DNA of 64,000 nt from Ignavibacteria bacterium (GTDB lineage: Bacteria; Bacteroidota; Ignavibacteria; Ignavibacteriales; Ignavibacteriaceae). The translations under genes were made by a program, and so were the position numbers. Under the pieces are notes generated by a model. The model worked only from the letters and a program-made list of their open reading frames with translations, made no database searches and was not told where the DNA came from. Location of the stretch: contig JAJTBZ010000097.1 of the NCBI GenBank assembly GCA_021286645.1, positions 235,454 through 299,453 on the forward strand, given 5' to 3'. Shown here one piece after another: positions 54,189-64,000 of the stretch; position 1 is the stretch's first letter, and the number at the start of each line of letters is the position of its first letter.

Positions 54189-54884
54189 ATGCCAGGTAAA
54201 CACAATATAACAGAAAAACGTTTTCTTCTCGTGGAAAACCACACAATTGCATACGCGATTCGAAGTTCTCGTAAGGCGCGCAGGGTAATTATGCGAATTA
54301 CCAAGGACAGGCTTCTGGAGGTTGTATTACCTGTCGGAATTCCAACTGAAAAAGGCATTGAATTTGTTCAGGAGAAGCGGGATTGGATAAGCAGGCATAT
54401 TAAATTTTTGCTGCCGGAACATATAACCTATCGGTTCCTTGGTAAAACATACGAGATGATGCATACTCATGACAGGGAAGATCAGCGCCATTCTGTACAG
54501 TTCGATGATACACACGTGCACATCAGTAGTCCGTTTAATAATACAACTCCGGCGTATGATATTTTCCATATGTACCTGCAAAGAAGAGGTAAACTATTTT
54601 TACCCGAACGATGTATGCAACTAGCCGAACAGACCGGGCTGAAACCGGTAAGGATAACAATCAGGGGACAAAAATCGCGGTGGGGAAGTTGTTCCAGACG
54701 GCGCAGCATATCACTGAACTATAAATTGATGCAATTCAGACCCGAAATGATTGACTACGTTATTTTGCATGAACTTTGCCACTTGCAGGAAATGAACCAT
54801 TCGCCCCGCTTCTGGAACCTGGTAAAGCAATTTGTACCTCATTATAAAAAGATTGATAAGGAACTCAATTCCTATCAGGTATAA
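54189..54884 (+). CDS. YgjP/M48-like metallopeptidase (DUF45)
   Basis: A 231-residue protein of the DUF45/YgjP family. Its N-terminal beta part has SRKARRVIMRI, and the catalytic part VILHELCHLQEMNHSPRFWN gives the HExxH zinc motif with a downstream acidic residue; GQKSRWGSCSRRRSISLNYKL is the family-specific segment. No signal peptide; cytosolic. Function is poorly known. ATG 54189 is chosen; a TTG at 54177 lies within the terminator tail. Confidence 0.9.
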   Translation: MPGKHNITEKRFLLVENHTIAYAIRSSRKARRVIMRITKDRLLEVVLPVGIPTEKGIEFVQEKRDWISRHIKFLLPEHITYRFLGKTYEMMHTHDREDQRHSVQFDDTHVHISSPFNNTTPAYDIFHMYLQRRGKLFLPERCMQLAEQTGLKPVRITIRGQKSRWGSCSRRRSISLNYKLMQFRPEMIDYVILHELCHLQEMNHSPRFWNLVKQFVPHYKKIDKELNSYQV

Positions 54885-55035
54885 GTACCACCGCACCCAT
54901 ACAATTTAAAATTCCCGGCCATTCTGGCATATCGACCGTCAAAACGGCGCGTGAATAGTACCAATTTTTGGCTCTGTTTTTTTTCACATGAGATTAATTG
55001 CTAATTTTTGGTAGTTAATTTAAGGAGAATGAAAT

Positions 55036-57654
55036 ATGGCATTCAATTTTAATAAGTTTACGGTTAAAGCTCAGGAAGCCGTCCAGGCGGGACTTGAGAT
55101 AGCCCAGAGTTATGAAAACCAGGTTTTGGAACCGGAACATGTACTTGCTGCGCTGGTTCAGGAAAAAGGCGGGCTTGCAGATAATTTACTTCAGAAAGCC
55201 GGTGTTAATGTAAATAAAGTAAAAATTCATGTCAGTGAATTATTGGATAGATTACCTAAGGTCTCAGGTGCTGGTATTAGTAATGTACAGATGTCGCAGC
55301 AATGCAACAGATATTTTGATATGGCTGTAAAAGAGGCAGGGATATTAAAGGATGAATATATCTCAACCGAACACCTGATTTTGGCTATGGCTAAAGAGGG
55401 TGGAAAAGCCGGTGATCTGCTGAAAGAAAACGGCGCGGCGTATGAAGTGCTGCTACGGGCATTAAAAGATGTTCGCGGTACCAGTCGGGTAACAAGTCAG
55501 AATGCGGAAGATACATACCTGGCGCTGAAGAAATTTGGTAGAAATCTGAATGATCTGGTGAAGGCGGGTAAGTTGGATCCGGTAATTGGGAGGGATGAAG
55601 AAATACGCCGAGTCTTACAGGTATTAAGCCGGAGAACAAAAAACAACCCGGTTCTCATTGGTGAACCCGGGGTAGGGAAAACTGCCATTGCCGAAGGAAT
55701 TGCTCATAGAATTGTTGCCGGCGATGTTCCGGAGAACCTTAAAACAAAACAAATTATTGCTTTGGATATGGGCTCACTCGTTGCAGGTACGCAGTTTCGC
55801 GGGCAATTTGAAGAGCGAATGAAAGCCTTATTGAAAGAAGTGCAGGAAAGCAGCGGGGAGATTATTTTATTTATCGATGAACTGCATACACTCGTTGGTG
55901 CAGGCTCGGCAGAAGGCAGTATGGATGCTGCAAATATCCTTAAGCCGGCTTTGGCGCGTGGCGATTTGCATTGTGTTGGCGCTACAACTTTGGATGAGTA
56001 TAAAAAGCACATTGAAAAGGATGCAGCCCTGGAACGCCGGTTCCAACCTGTTTTTGTGAGCGAACCGTCTGAGGAAGACGCTATCTCAATCTTACGCGGT
56101 TTAAAAGAACGATATGAAGTGCATCATGGGGTTCGGATTACTGATGGTGCAATTGTAGCTGCAGTGCAATTTGCGCAAAGATATATCACCGACAGGTTTT
56201 TACCCGATAAGGCGATTGATCTTATTGATGAGTCGGCATCCAAATTGCGTATCGAGATTGATTCCATGCCGGAAGAACTCGATACGATAGAACGTAAAAT
56301 TAAGCAAATGGAAATTGAACGGGCCGCCCTGCAACGTGAGCATGATGAACAATCGGTAAAACGGCTCGAGGAACTTGAAAAAGAACTTACGGAACTTACC
56401 GAAGAGGGAAATAAGCTAAAATTACATTGGTCAACGGAGAAAGAAAAAATCCAGATAATCCGCAAGGCTAAGAGCGATATTGAGTTATTGAAGACGGAGG
56501 CGGAACGTTACGAAAGAGAAGGAAATTTCGCGAAAGTCGCTGAGATACGCTACGGTAAAATTGTTATGCTTGAAAAGCAATTGCAGGAAGAAACCGTGAA
56601 ACTGGCATCTATCCAAAACGACAAAAAAATGCTCAAAGAAGAAGTGGATGCGGAAGATATCGCCGAGATAGTTGCCAAATGGACAGGGATACCCGTGCAG
56701 AAAATGCTCGAAAGCGAACGAAGTAAACTATTACGGCTTGAAGAAGAACTTCATAAACGAGTTATTGGGCAGGAAGACGCTGTGGTAGCGGTTGCAAATG
56801 CGATCAGACGTTCGCGTGCCGGTTTGCAGGATATAGCAAAACCAATTGGTTCATTTATTTTCCTCGGAACTACGGGAGTCGGGAAAACCGAATTGGCCCG
56901 TGCTTTGGCTGAATATCTCTTCGATGATGAGCACGCGATGGTTCGTATTGATATGTCCGAATATATGGAAAAATATTCGGTCTCCCGGCTTATCGGGGCA
57001 CCTCCCGGATATGTAGGATATGAAGAAGGCGGCCAGCTAACCGAGGCTGTACGTCGGCGCCCCTATTCTGTTGTTTTACTTGATGAAATAGAAAAGGCGC
57101 ATCCCGATGTGTTTAATATTTTACTTCAGGTACTTGATGATGGCAGATTAACCGATAATCAGGGACGAACGGTAAATTTCCGGAACACAATTATTATCAT
57201 GACTTCGAACATCGGTTCGCAAATAATGCAGGAACACCTGGAGCAATTGACAGAAGATACCATGGCAACGGTAATGGGAAAATTACGCTTGCTGTTAAGT
57301 GATTTGCTGAAAAAAACTATCCGTCCGGAATTCCTGAACCGAATTGATGATATAATTTTGTTCAAACCGCTGGTACGGACCGAACTTCGGAAAATTGTTG
57401 AATTGCAACTTACCCGCCTTGGTAAAATGCTCGGTCAACGGGAAATACAGTTGCAGGTTTCAACTGAAGCCAAAGATTGGCTGGCTGAAGTAGGTTACGA
57501 TATTGTCTATGGGGCACGACCGTTAAAACGGACGATTCAGCGGTATGTTACAAATCCTCTTTCGCAGGAGTTATTGGCGGGTAACTTTGAACCGGGTGAT
57601 ATAGTCTTAATTGATTTAGGCGAGCGGGGGCATTTGCGGTTTTCAAAATCATAA
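55036..57654 (+). CDS. clpB: ClpB disaggregase
   Basis: An 872-residue Hsp100 chaperone that, with DnaK, extracts proteins from aggregates. Clp_N repeats occupy about 1-145, the first AAA+ domain has GEPGVGKT (209-216), the middle coiled-coil domain is about 405-530, the second AAA+ domain has GTTGVGKT (611-618), and the C-terminal D2-small domain follows. Typical length. GGAGAA precedes the ATG. I find no CIRCE element in the 150 bp upstream. Confidence 0.96.
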   Translation: MAFNFNKFTVKAQEAVQAGLEIAQSYENQVLEPEHVLAALVQEKGGLADNLLQKAGVNVNKVKIHVSELLDRLPKVSGAGISNVQMSQQCNRYFDMAVKEAGILKDEYISTEHLILAMAKEGGKAGDLLKENGAAYEVLLRALKDVRGTSRVTSQNAEDTYLALKKFGRNLNDLVKAGKLDPVIGRDEEIRRVLQVLSRRTKNNPVLIGEPGVGKTAIAEGIAHRIVAGDVPENLKTKQIIALDMGSLVAGTQFRGQFEERMKALLKEVQESSGEIILFIDELHTLVGAGSAEGSMDAANILKPALARGDLHCVGATTLDEYKKHIEKDAALERRFQPVFVSEPSEEDAISILRGLKERYEVHHGVRITDGAIVAAVQFAQRYITDRFLPDKAIDLIDESASKLRIEIDSMPEELDTIERKIKQMEIERAALQREHDEQSVKRLEELEKELTELTEEGNKLKLHWSTEKEKIQIIRKAKSDIELLKTEAERYEREGNFAKVAEIRYGKIVMLEKQLQEETVKLASIQNDKKMLKEEVDAEDIAEIVAKWTGIPVQKMLESERSKLLRLEEELHKRVIGQEDAVVAVANAIRRSRAGLQDIAKPIGSFIFLGTTGVGKTELARALAEYLFDDEHAMVRIDMSEYMEKYSVSRLIGAPPGYVGYEEGGQLTEAVRRRPYSVVLLDEIEKAHPDVFNILLQVLDDGRLTDNQGRTVNFRNTIIIMTSNIGSQIMQEHLEQLTEDTMATVMGKLRLLLSDLLKKTIRPEFLNRIDDIILFKPLVRTELRKIVELQLTRLGKMLGQREIQLQVSTEAKDWLAEVGYDIVYGARPLKRTIQRYVTNPLSQELLAGNFEPGDIVLIDLGERGHLRFSKS

Positions 57655-57691
57655 ATATTGATCTTTTTTTAACCCTCCTGATACTGTAAAA

Positions 57692-57720
57692 AAGCCGCGT
57701 CCCTGAACGAGGCGCGGCTT
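57692..57720. terminator. Bidirectional terminator between clpB and acs
   Basis: AAGCCGCG (57692-57699) pairs with CGCGGCTT (57713-57720), with extra internal pairing. An A-run just before it gives a T-run on the minus strand, serving the convergent acs gene; GTATTT follows on the plus strand. Confidence 0.85.
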
Positions 57721-57740
57721 GTATTTAATAATTCATCGGA

Positions 57741-59714
57741 TTAGTTATCGTCGTCACGCAATTTTTCCAGAACGGAAAAATCTTCGAGTGTGGAGACATC
57801 ACCGGCAACCGAGCCGCTGGTGGCAATTTCGCGCAGAAGCCTGCGCATAATTTTACCACTTCGGGTTTTGGGCAGGGCATCGGTAAACCTGATTTCATCG
57901 GGTTTGGCTATATGGCCTATCTCCTGTGCAACGTGGTTGCGGAGTTCCTCTTTTAATAACAGAGAAGGAATTTTTCCTGATTCCAATGTTACAAACGCAA
58001 TAATGCCGCTTCCTTTTATTTCATCGGGCCGGGCAACCACTGCTGCTTCGGCAACATCCGAGTGGCTAACGAGAGCGCTTTCAATTTCGGCCGTTCCCAG
58101 GCGATGACCTGCAACATTGATAACATCATCGACGCGTCCCATTACCCAGAAATACCCGTCTTTATCTCTTCGGGCGCCGTCTCCGGTGAAGTATAGGCCT
58201 TTATAATCGCTCCAATATTGTTTTTTGAAACGGGTCTTGTCGCCATAAACCGTTCGCAGCATTGAAGGCCAGGTATCTTTGATAATGAGATAACCACCGG
58301 CCCCATCGGGAACCGGGTTTCCGGCTTTATCAACAATTTCGGGGATAATACCCGGTAAGGGGAATGTGCACGATCCCGGTTTGAGGGGTGTTGCACCGGG
58401 TAATGGAGCAATCATTATAGTTCCGGTCTCGGTTTGCCACCAGGTATCAACGATTGGACAGCGCTGCTTTCCAACGATTTTGTAATACCACATCCAGGCT
58501 TCGGGATTGATAGGCTCTCCGACTGAGCCTAAAAGCCGCAGTGACTTAAGGTCATGTTTCAGTACCCATTGCTCACCCCAGCGGATAAAGGCCCGGATAG
58601 CTGTAGGTGCAGTATAGAATATGTTAATCTTATATTTGTCAATAATCTTCCAATATCGGTCAGGTTCCGGATGGTTAGGAGCCCCTTCGTACATAAAAGT
58701 GGTAGCCCCGTTTAACAGCGGCCCGTAAACTACGTATGAATGACCGGTCACCCAGCCAATATCTGCAGTACACCAATAGATATCCTCTTCTTTAATATCG
58801 AATACAAGTTTTTGCGTAAAGTAGGTGCTTACCATGTAGCCGCCGGTTGTGTGTAAGATACCTTTTGGTTTGCCCGTAGTGCCTGAGGTATACAGGATAA
58901 AAAGCGGGTGCTCGGCAACAACCTGCTCAGCTTCGTTCTTATCATTTACAGACTGAATAATTTCGTGCCACCAATGATCTCTGCCCGGAGACATGGGGAT
59001 TTGAATATCGTTGACGCGGCGGAAAACAATAACATTTTGCACACCGGGGCATTGCTCAAGGGCTTTATCTACAGCAGTTTTAAGCATAACAAGTTGCCCG
59101 CGTCGGATGGCTGCATCGCAGGTAATTACCAATTTAGCATCCGCGTCATTTATACGGTCTTTGAGCGCTTCGGCGCTAAACCCGCCGAACACAACAGTAT
59201 GAACGGCACCGATACGCGCGCACGCGAGTATGGCAATCGCGAGCTCTGGCACCATACCCATGTAAACCGCTACTCTATCGCCTTTTTCGACACCCATTTG
59301 CCGCAATACGTTAGCGAACTTACAAACTTCCCGGTAAAGTACCTGATAGGTCAATATTCGTGTTTCCCCAGGCTCTCCCTCCCATATAATAGCAGCTTTA
59401 TTTCGGCGCCAACTGTTTAGATGCCGATCAAGGCAGTTATAAGCAAGATTCGTCAGTCCCCCGGTAAACCATTTAGCGTCGGGTGCATTCCATTGCTTAA
59501 CCTTTTTCCATTTCTTGAACCAATGGAGTTCTTCGGCAACGTCGCCCCAGAATTTTTCGGGATTAAGGATTGATTCCTTATACATGCGTTTATAAACATC
59601 CAGAGAATTAATATGCGCGTTGCGCGCGAATTCCTTGGAAGGTGGGAACAACCGATGTTCTTCCAGAACGGAAGTAAAACTAACCGGTTGCTCGTCCGGG
59701 ATTTTCTTGCTCAT
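57741..59714 (-). CDS. acs: Acetyl-CoA synthetase (AMP-forming)
   Basis: A 657-residue adenylate-forming enzyme making acetyl-CoA from acetate, ATP and CoA. Adenylation motifs: [40 protein letters not shown] and [20 protein letters not shown]. The regulatory Lys lies in [14 protein letters not shown], the usual acetylation site. Length is typical of Acs. AGGAGG-like sequence precedes the ATG. Transcribed towards clpB, with a shared terminator. Confidence 0.95.
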   Translation of the reverse strand: MSKKIPDEQPVSFTSVLEEHRLFPPSKEFARNAHINSLDVYKRMYKESILNPEKFWGDVAEELHWFKKWKKVKQWNAPDAKWFTGGLTNLAYNCLDRHLNSWRRNKAAIIWEGEPGETRILTYQVLYREVCKFANVLRQMGVEKGDRVAVYMGMVPELAIAILACARIGAVHTVVFGGFSAEALKDRINDADAKLVITCDAAIRRGQLVMLKTAVDKALEQCPGVQNVIVFRRVNDIQIPMSPGRDHWWHEIIQSVNDKNEAEQVVAEHPLFILYTSGTTGKPKGILHTTGGYMVSTYFTQKLVFDIKEEDIYWCTADIGWVTGHSYVVYGPLLNGATTFMYEGAPNHPEPDRYWKIIDKYKINIFYTAPTAIRAFIRWGEQWVLKHDLKSLRLLGSVGEPINPEAWMWYYKIVGKQRCPIVDTWWQTETGTIMIAPLPGATPLKPGSCTFPLPGIIPEIVDKAGNPVPDGAGGYLIIKDTWPSMLRTVYGDKTRFKKQYWSDYKGLYFTGDGARRDKDGYFWVMGRVDDVINVAGHRLGTAEIESALVSHSDVAEAAVVARPDEIKGSGIIAFVTLESGKIPSLLLKEELRNHVAQEIGHIAKPDEIRFTDALPKTRSGKIMRRLLREIATSGSVAGDVSTLEDFSVLEKLRDDDN

Positions 59715-59931
59715 AGTAACCTCCTTATAGAAATCGTTTTTTATTGCTTTGTATTCGATCTATAAAATTCTGACACACACACAATGAGGGGGAGCTAAAT
59801 ATTTTTAGTTCTAAAACGGAAATACATTAAAAAGCAAACATTTCGCCCCGGAATTTAGTTCAAAAGCCTAAACTAATTCGTATTCTACTCGATAATTGGA
59901 CAAGGAAAGTTATATTCAAGGATGAAAGATA

Positions 59932-61824
59932 ATGGAAGATATTAAGCTCAGTCAGGAGATTTTGGGCACGGAAGCTCCTCCACCTCCTGAAACTCTGGAA
60001 GATCAGCGGCTCACCGCCGAAGTCCTCGCAGCGCGGTTACGCAGCTATGGAAAGGATAACTTCCCGGAGCTGAACATGTCTCCTGTTACTCATCTTGATG
60101 TAATAAAAGAAGGGTCCGCACTCCATTCGCTCAATTTACCCAAACAATATTCAGAACAATTTATTTCATTAGAATCTGCCCGCTTTTTCTTATTGAGTGA
60201 TTCACCTCTACTTACCCGTCTGGAAGAGGCAATGCCCTCTCTGAGGCGAAATAAGGGCGTTTTTTCTGAAAACTACCCGGAACTAAAGAAGTTTTTCGCT
60301 AAATGGAGTATCGAGAAAACCCCAAAAGAAGCCGATTTTTATGCGATCTCTGTCCTTAATCTGTTCGAAAGGAATACGAATCGGGAAAATTTTCTTAAAT
60401 ATCTGTACCCGGCAGTGCTGTTTATCTATGATAAAAAACACTATTCTGTTCAGAAGGCAGTTGAATATCTTGAAACAGCCGATAAACATTGCAGCACCAG
60501 TTCAGTCAGCGAGGACCTGAAACTTGAGTTCTCTTACCTCGTTAGCCTATATAAGGCATTTGCAGTACTTTCTTTGGGAGACAGGGACCAGGCGTTACTC
60601 TATTTTAATGAGGCAATGTCTTCAAAAAATTCGGGCATTACGGCCCAGTTTTATATTTCACTATTATCGCTTTCGAATACTGAGGAGAAACAGACTTCTT
60701 TTATTAACGGTATTATCAATCACGATATTAAGCGGCTGATGTTTGCTATAGAGGTTAATGATATCAATTTATTCTCTTTCTTTCTTAAGACCGCAGTTTC
60801 ATATAATATATTCCGTGAACCTGAGTTCTCACCTTTATTGCCGGAAATCAGGGTGCTATTTGAGGCAACGGTAGAAACGGGTAAAGCAGGCTACCAGGTT
60901 TTATTTAACTGGCTGCATAATTTTACTTCCTTCCCGTATAAGGAATTCTGTACCGATAAAATGCTGAATGAAATCCGATTCCTTGATCAGTTTATGGAAC
61001 GATATCAGGTTTCGAAAAACCTTTTCCTTTCGCTAATACAGGAATCTCTTACCCTAAAGTTTACCGTGATAGTTCAGGAGATTAAGCAACGAATTAAAAA
61101 TGATATTATTTCGAAAAAATTCATTGAATTAGAGTTATACGACCATCAAATGCGCGATGAAATGAATCGTATTCGGAAAATGAATGATGAGTTGGAATCA
61201 AATAAGACGCTGATGAAAAAGAAGATGCAGGAGGTTATTGAAGAGACCGAAAAGAAATTCAACGACGCTCTTTCTGCTCTGGAAAATAAAATTGCTTCGA
61301 TTGATACATCAGCCGAGTATGATCCTTCGGTGACGTTTAATAACATTATGGTATATAATATAATTTTGGCCATAGTTCTTTTTATTATCGGGGGATTTAT
61401 TGGTAGTTTTAGCGATCATTCCAATTCATCAATCGGTGACCATTTTGGCAGCCTGATTGTTTCGGGAATTAAATGGGGTGGATTCGTATTTCTTGGCGGT
61501 TTGTTAATAGCAGTAGTTTCATCGGCTTCGAAAGTGGTAGAGAGAACTAATGAGAAACATCGGTTGATGAAAAAAAATACTACCTATAAAAACCAGAAAG
61601 ACCGGGCCGTAGAACGGGTAAGTAAGGAATATGATAAGAAAATAGCATCAGTGGAAGAAGTTACTAAAGTTCGTGTAAGTGATTTGAATAAACGCATTGA
61701 TGATTTGCGTGCCGAAAAAGAAGAACGCGAACGTGAGCTAAAAAAAGAAGCTGAAACTGAAACTACCACCATGATGACAAATGTTGATAAAGCCATTAAC
61801 GAGGGAATTGTTCCAATCGGTTGA
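59932..61824 (+). CDS. Uncharacterised coiled-coil protein with two transmembrane helices
   Basis: A 630-residue protein whose family I do not recognise. Residues 1-390 are soluble and helical (possibly TPR-like around 185-240: SLYKAFAVLSLGDRDQALLYF). Residues about 395-460 form a coiled coil rich in Lys and Glu. Two hydrophobic segments follow, at about 472-495 (IILAIVLFIIGGFIGSF) and 512-533 (FVFLGGLLIAVVSSAS), then a second strongly charged coiled coil (about 540-610). The two coiled coils flank a membrane hairpin. No signal peptide, so the N-terminus is probably cytoplasmic. It stands alone, divergent from acs. Confidence 0.75.
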   Translation: MEDIKLSQEILGTEAPPPPETLEDQRLTAEVLAARLRSYGKDNFPELNMSPVTHLDVIKEGSALHSLNLPKQYSEQFISLESARFFLLSDSPLLTRLEEAMPSLRRNKGVFSENYPELKKFFAKWSIEKTPKEADFYAISVLNLFERNTNRENFLKYLYPAVLFIYDKKHYSVQKAVEYLETADKHCSTSSVSEDLKLEFSYLVSLYKAFAVLSLGDRDQALLYFNEAMSSKNSGITAQFYISLLSLSNTEEKQTSFINGIINHDIKRLMFAIEVNDINLFSFFLKTAVSYNIFREPEFSPLLPEIRVLFEATVETGKAGYQVLFNWLHNFTSFPYKEFCTDKMLNEIRFLDQFMERYQVSKNLFLSLIQESLTLKFTVIVQEIKQRIKNDIISKKFIELELYDHQMRDEMNRIRKMNDELESNKTLMKKKMQEVIEETEKKFNDALSALENKIASIDTSAEYDPSVTFNNIMVYNIILAIVLFIIGGFIGSFSDHSNSSIGDHFGSLIVSGIKWGGFVFLGGLLIAVVSSASKVVERTNEKHRLMKKNTTYKNQKDRAVERVSKEYDKKIASVEEVTKVRVSDLNKRIDDLRAEKEERERELKKEAETETTTMMTNVDKAINEGIVPIG

Positions 61825-62487
61825 AAACGACACCAACCATTTTGGGGATTTTTTAAAAATACTATGAATGCCGCAATTAGTTCTCTACTATTTGGCGGGA
61901 AATAATTCCCTTGTCGAGATTAAAGCTTTCTACCGTACGTAATCGCGTAAAATCCACAACTGTTTAATATTAGCCAAATATTCCTGTCCCCATGAGGGGT
62001 GGCGAAGATATAATGCATACGCAAGCCGCAAATATAACCTGATACTTAAACCTGTACCATGCTACTCTACTGGGCCTTAGTTATTCGCAGCCGGGAAAAT
62101 GAAATAAAGCCATTCGGCAATGTGAATTGGATGACAAAGTGGTATTGCTAACTTAAGTGCATAAAAAACAATAGGATACAAGGTAATTTGTGCTATCTCA
62201 AAATAAATTCGGGCATTTCGGCTCGTTCGCAGGTGGGCCGTGTAAGCCGGATTTATCTTATATGTCAGTTAACGGATGCAGATATTTGGAATAGCCGGAT
62301 TTATTTTTTATACTTTCAATTGGGGATAAATGAAAATAGCCGCATGAGTACTGCTATAACCAAAGCAGACGGGTTGATCAGGGGAAAAAGGCCAATATTT
62401 GGAATGATATTCGCATATAGAAAATTTGGTTCACCCTGAAAATAAATACGCAATAGTTAACATGTGCAATAATCATACGGCTCAACA
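61825..62487 (+). other. Intergenic region without convincing gene
   Basis: About 660 bases, AT-rich, with no tRNA, clear repeat or terminator that I can identify. A short open frame at 62188-62439 has no recognisable family and no clear ribosome-binding site. The segment near 62205-62240 (GGGCATTTCGGCTCG) shows nothing further. It presumably holds the promoter of the gene at 62488. Confidence 0.5.
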
Positions 62488-64000
62488 ATGGAAAACAAAC
62501 TCATAGATGAAATCCGCCGGTTAATTAATCGGGAAGAATATGAGGAGGCTGAGAAGCTGTCGTTAAATCTGCTCCATTCTACAGAGAGTAAGCATGTTTT
62601 TTTCTCCCTATTGGGAGATATTTACCTTGCACAGGGGAGAAGCATTGAAGCTCAATTGTTTTTCGAAAGAGCCTTGGAGAGTGCTCCGGATTATCAGCCG
62701 GCCTTACATGGGCTGGAAGAAATAGATTATCTTATATCTTTGGTACGGTTACCTTCCTCGCACATTATCAGCAAGTTTAATACAGGCGAACTGCATTCTG
62801 ATGATTTTATCTTGCTCTACCGCATGATACGAGAGACAGACCGGCGTATAGAATTGATTGAAAGCCTAAAACATGATTTACATGTAACAGAGGGCAATTG
62901 GGAAACTATCTGGTTTTTTGCCCAGGAAGCCCGTTTATATGAACAATTCGAAGCGGTAGATATTTTTTGCGAAAAGATTCTTACCGTGCGGCCGGGATTT
63001 GGTTATGCCCGGGAATTACCAAAACATGTACGCGGCTATTATGCAGCTCATGATTTGGATGTTTATATCGAACAGTTTTTTGAACATCACCCAAAGCATG
63101 TAAAGTTCTTTATCGATATCGGGGCCAGCGACGGGTTATATCATAGTCAGGTTCGTCGTTTGTTTGAATCATTTAATTGGCAGGGAATCTGTGTAGAAGC
63201 AGAGCATGACCAGTATTTGCGTGTGCGCAAGTTATACGAGAATACGCCGGTGCAATGTTTTCACTCAATCGTTTCAGACATTAGTACTCCCATTCAAGAT
63301 GAATTGGGAAGCGAGATGAAAACAGTAGACGCAATACTGGAAGAAAATGGAATAGCAGAAACTGATTTTATTTCGGTAAATACCGGCAGCCAGGCTATGG
63401 CAGTTTTACGCGGAATAAATTTTTCTCGTTGTGCACCATTACTGTTGTCTGTTAAGACCGGCGAGGATAAAGCCGAAATTGAAGAATTTCTTGCCCGGGA
63501 AGGCTATCAGGTTTGTATGGATGCAGGTACCCATGTATTTTTCGAACGTCATCTTCGCCACTTGGTAAACAGCTTTCCGAAAGAAGAAATCAAGGAAGAG
63601 TTTGTGCAGTTATCACGGCAAAAAAAAATTATAGGGTTGCTTTTGGTTACTGAGCCATCGCCCTATTTAGAGCCGGCGCTGCGGACTTTTTCATTATTTA
63701 ATGACAGTATCGTAATATTGAATACCCTGGAGGAAGATAGTGTTCACTCGCAACTCACGGCTCTCAAAGATGATTGTTCGATAGAAGGATTATACAGAGG
63801 CACTTTTAACTCGGTTATGAGCGCGTATAACGCGTTATTACAATATGGCAGAGAGCACAGGGGCACACATTTTTGCATGGGCGATGTTTTCTCAATCCCT
63901 TCGGGAAATATGCTTGAACAGGATTTGTATCGTTCATCGATTATCGAATTAGAACCCGGTGAGAGTCTGTTTCTGAATAAAACATTTCTATGGAAAAACA
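62488..64000 (+). CDS. TPR/FkbM-like/GT2-like fusion protein with degenerate motifs (3' end outside window)
   Basis: At least 504 residues, frame open at the window edge. Residues about 1-180 have TPR-like helices (LLGDIYLAQGRSIEAQLFFE, ALESAPDYQPALHGLEE). Residues 205-360 resemble FkbM methyltransferases: FIDIGASDGLYHSQ (208-221) and ICVEAEHDQY keep the SAM-binding motifs, but the usual FxSIDxEGxE segment reads DFISVNTGSQAM (293-304). Residues 380-504 resemble a family 2 glycosyltransferase: KKIIGLLLVTEPSPYLEPAL, but the LDDGSTD site reads LNTLEED (411-417), and the DxD site reads THFCMGDVFS. Whether it is catalytic is doubtful. Likely a polysaccharide or surface-glycan context (inference). 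Confidence 0.7.
   Translation, partial: MENKLIDEIRRLINREEYEEAEKLSLNLLHSTESKHVFFSLLGDIYLAQGRSIEAQLFFERALESAPDYQPALHGLEEIDYLISLVRLPSSHIISKFNTGELHSDDFILLYRMIRETDRRIELIESLKHDLHVTEGNWETIWFFAQEARLYEQFEAVDIFCEKILTVRPGFGYARELPKHVRGYYAAHDLDVYIEQFFEHHPKHVKFFIDIGASDGLYHSQVRRLFESFNWQGICVEAEHDQYLRVRKLYENTPVQCFHSIVSDISTPIQDELGSEMKTVDAILEENGIAETDFISVNTGSQAMAVLRGINFSRCAPLLLSVKTGEDKAEIEEFLAREGYQVCMDAGTHVFFERHLRHLVNSFPKEEIKEEFVQLSRQKKIIGLLLVTEPSPYLEPALRTFSLFNDSIVILNTLEEDSVHSQLTALKDDCSIEGLYRGTFNSVMSAYNALLQYGREHRGTHFCMGDVFSIPSGNMLEQDLYRSSIIELEPGESLFLNKTFLWKN

Noticed and set aside
62188..62439. Short plus-strand open frame of 83 residues
   Set aside because: No family resemblance and weak start context; composition looks noncoding.

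Overview
The window looks like chromosome of an FCB-group bacterium, most probably Ignavibacteria/Chlorobiota-like. This is inferred from a secreted protein whose C-terminus carries the NYPNPFN-type type IX sorting signal (35505-37274), several DUF3857 proteins, secreted proteins with GWN..GKGYW repeats, and a class II single-chain glycyl-tRNA synthetase. Species cannot be named from the sequence alone. Two tRNA genes are present (Arg-CCG on minus, Lys-CTT on plus); there is no rRNA and no CRISPR array.

Layout. 1-2244: 5' part of a secreted peptidylarginine-deiminase-like protein. 2364-10306: a divergent lipid-modification locus. A B12-binding MerR regulator of the CarH/LitR photoreceptor type is coupled to a DUF1295 membrane protein on the minus strand. 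Facing it is a tightly overlapped seven-gene operon with two different cyclopropane-fatty-acid-synthase-type methyltransferases, an FAD oxidoreductase, DUF1365, DUF1475, DUF2062 and a secreted unknown. The intergenic region holds 11-bp-phased repeats matching the CarH operator rule. 10307-13608: a decaying accessory region next to tRNA-Arg, with remnants of a histidine kinase and a Fic protein, a lone PP-loop sugar amidotransferase gene, and a family of repeats that copy the 3' end of the tRNA, three of them in a 72-bp tandem array. 13737-22144: metabolic genes (C_GCAxxG protein, lhgO, an epimerase, GH92 mannosidase, nitroreductase, leucyl aminopeptidase, nrnA).

22278-23633: tRNA-Lys followed by a REP/RAYT unit, i.e. 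a Y1 transposase-like gene surrounded by nine small hairpins. 23926-27881: a four-gene sulfur/redox operon (octaheme tetrathionate-reductase-family cytochrome, cytochrome b561-type membrane subunit, two YeeE/YedE transporter halves, the second fused to a rhodanese domain without its cysteine). 28156-29131: frameshifted aldo/keto reductase. 29372-35465: repeat-rich lipoprotein, Lon-family protease with AAA_32 domain, pyruvate kinase. 35505-43686: type IX secreted protein and three tandem DUF3857 proteins, two of which have lost transglutaminase catalytic residues and one of which is frameshifted.

43963-61824: housekeeping block (lepA, lepB, LtaS-like enzyme, glyQS, HAD phosphatase, rlmN, TrmH-like methylase, cysS, YgjP-like metallopeptidase, clpB, acs) plus an unrecognised coiled-coil membrane protein. 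62488-64000: start of a TPR/FkbM/glycosyltransferase-like fusion whose catalytic motifs look degenerate. The most interesting parts are the putative light-controlled lipid operon with its phased operator, the tRNA-end repeat array, the REP/RAYT unit, the octaheme operon and the DUF3857 trio.
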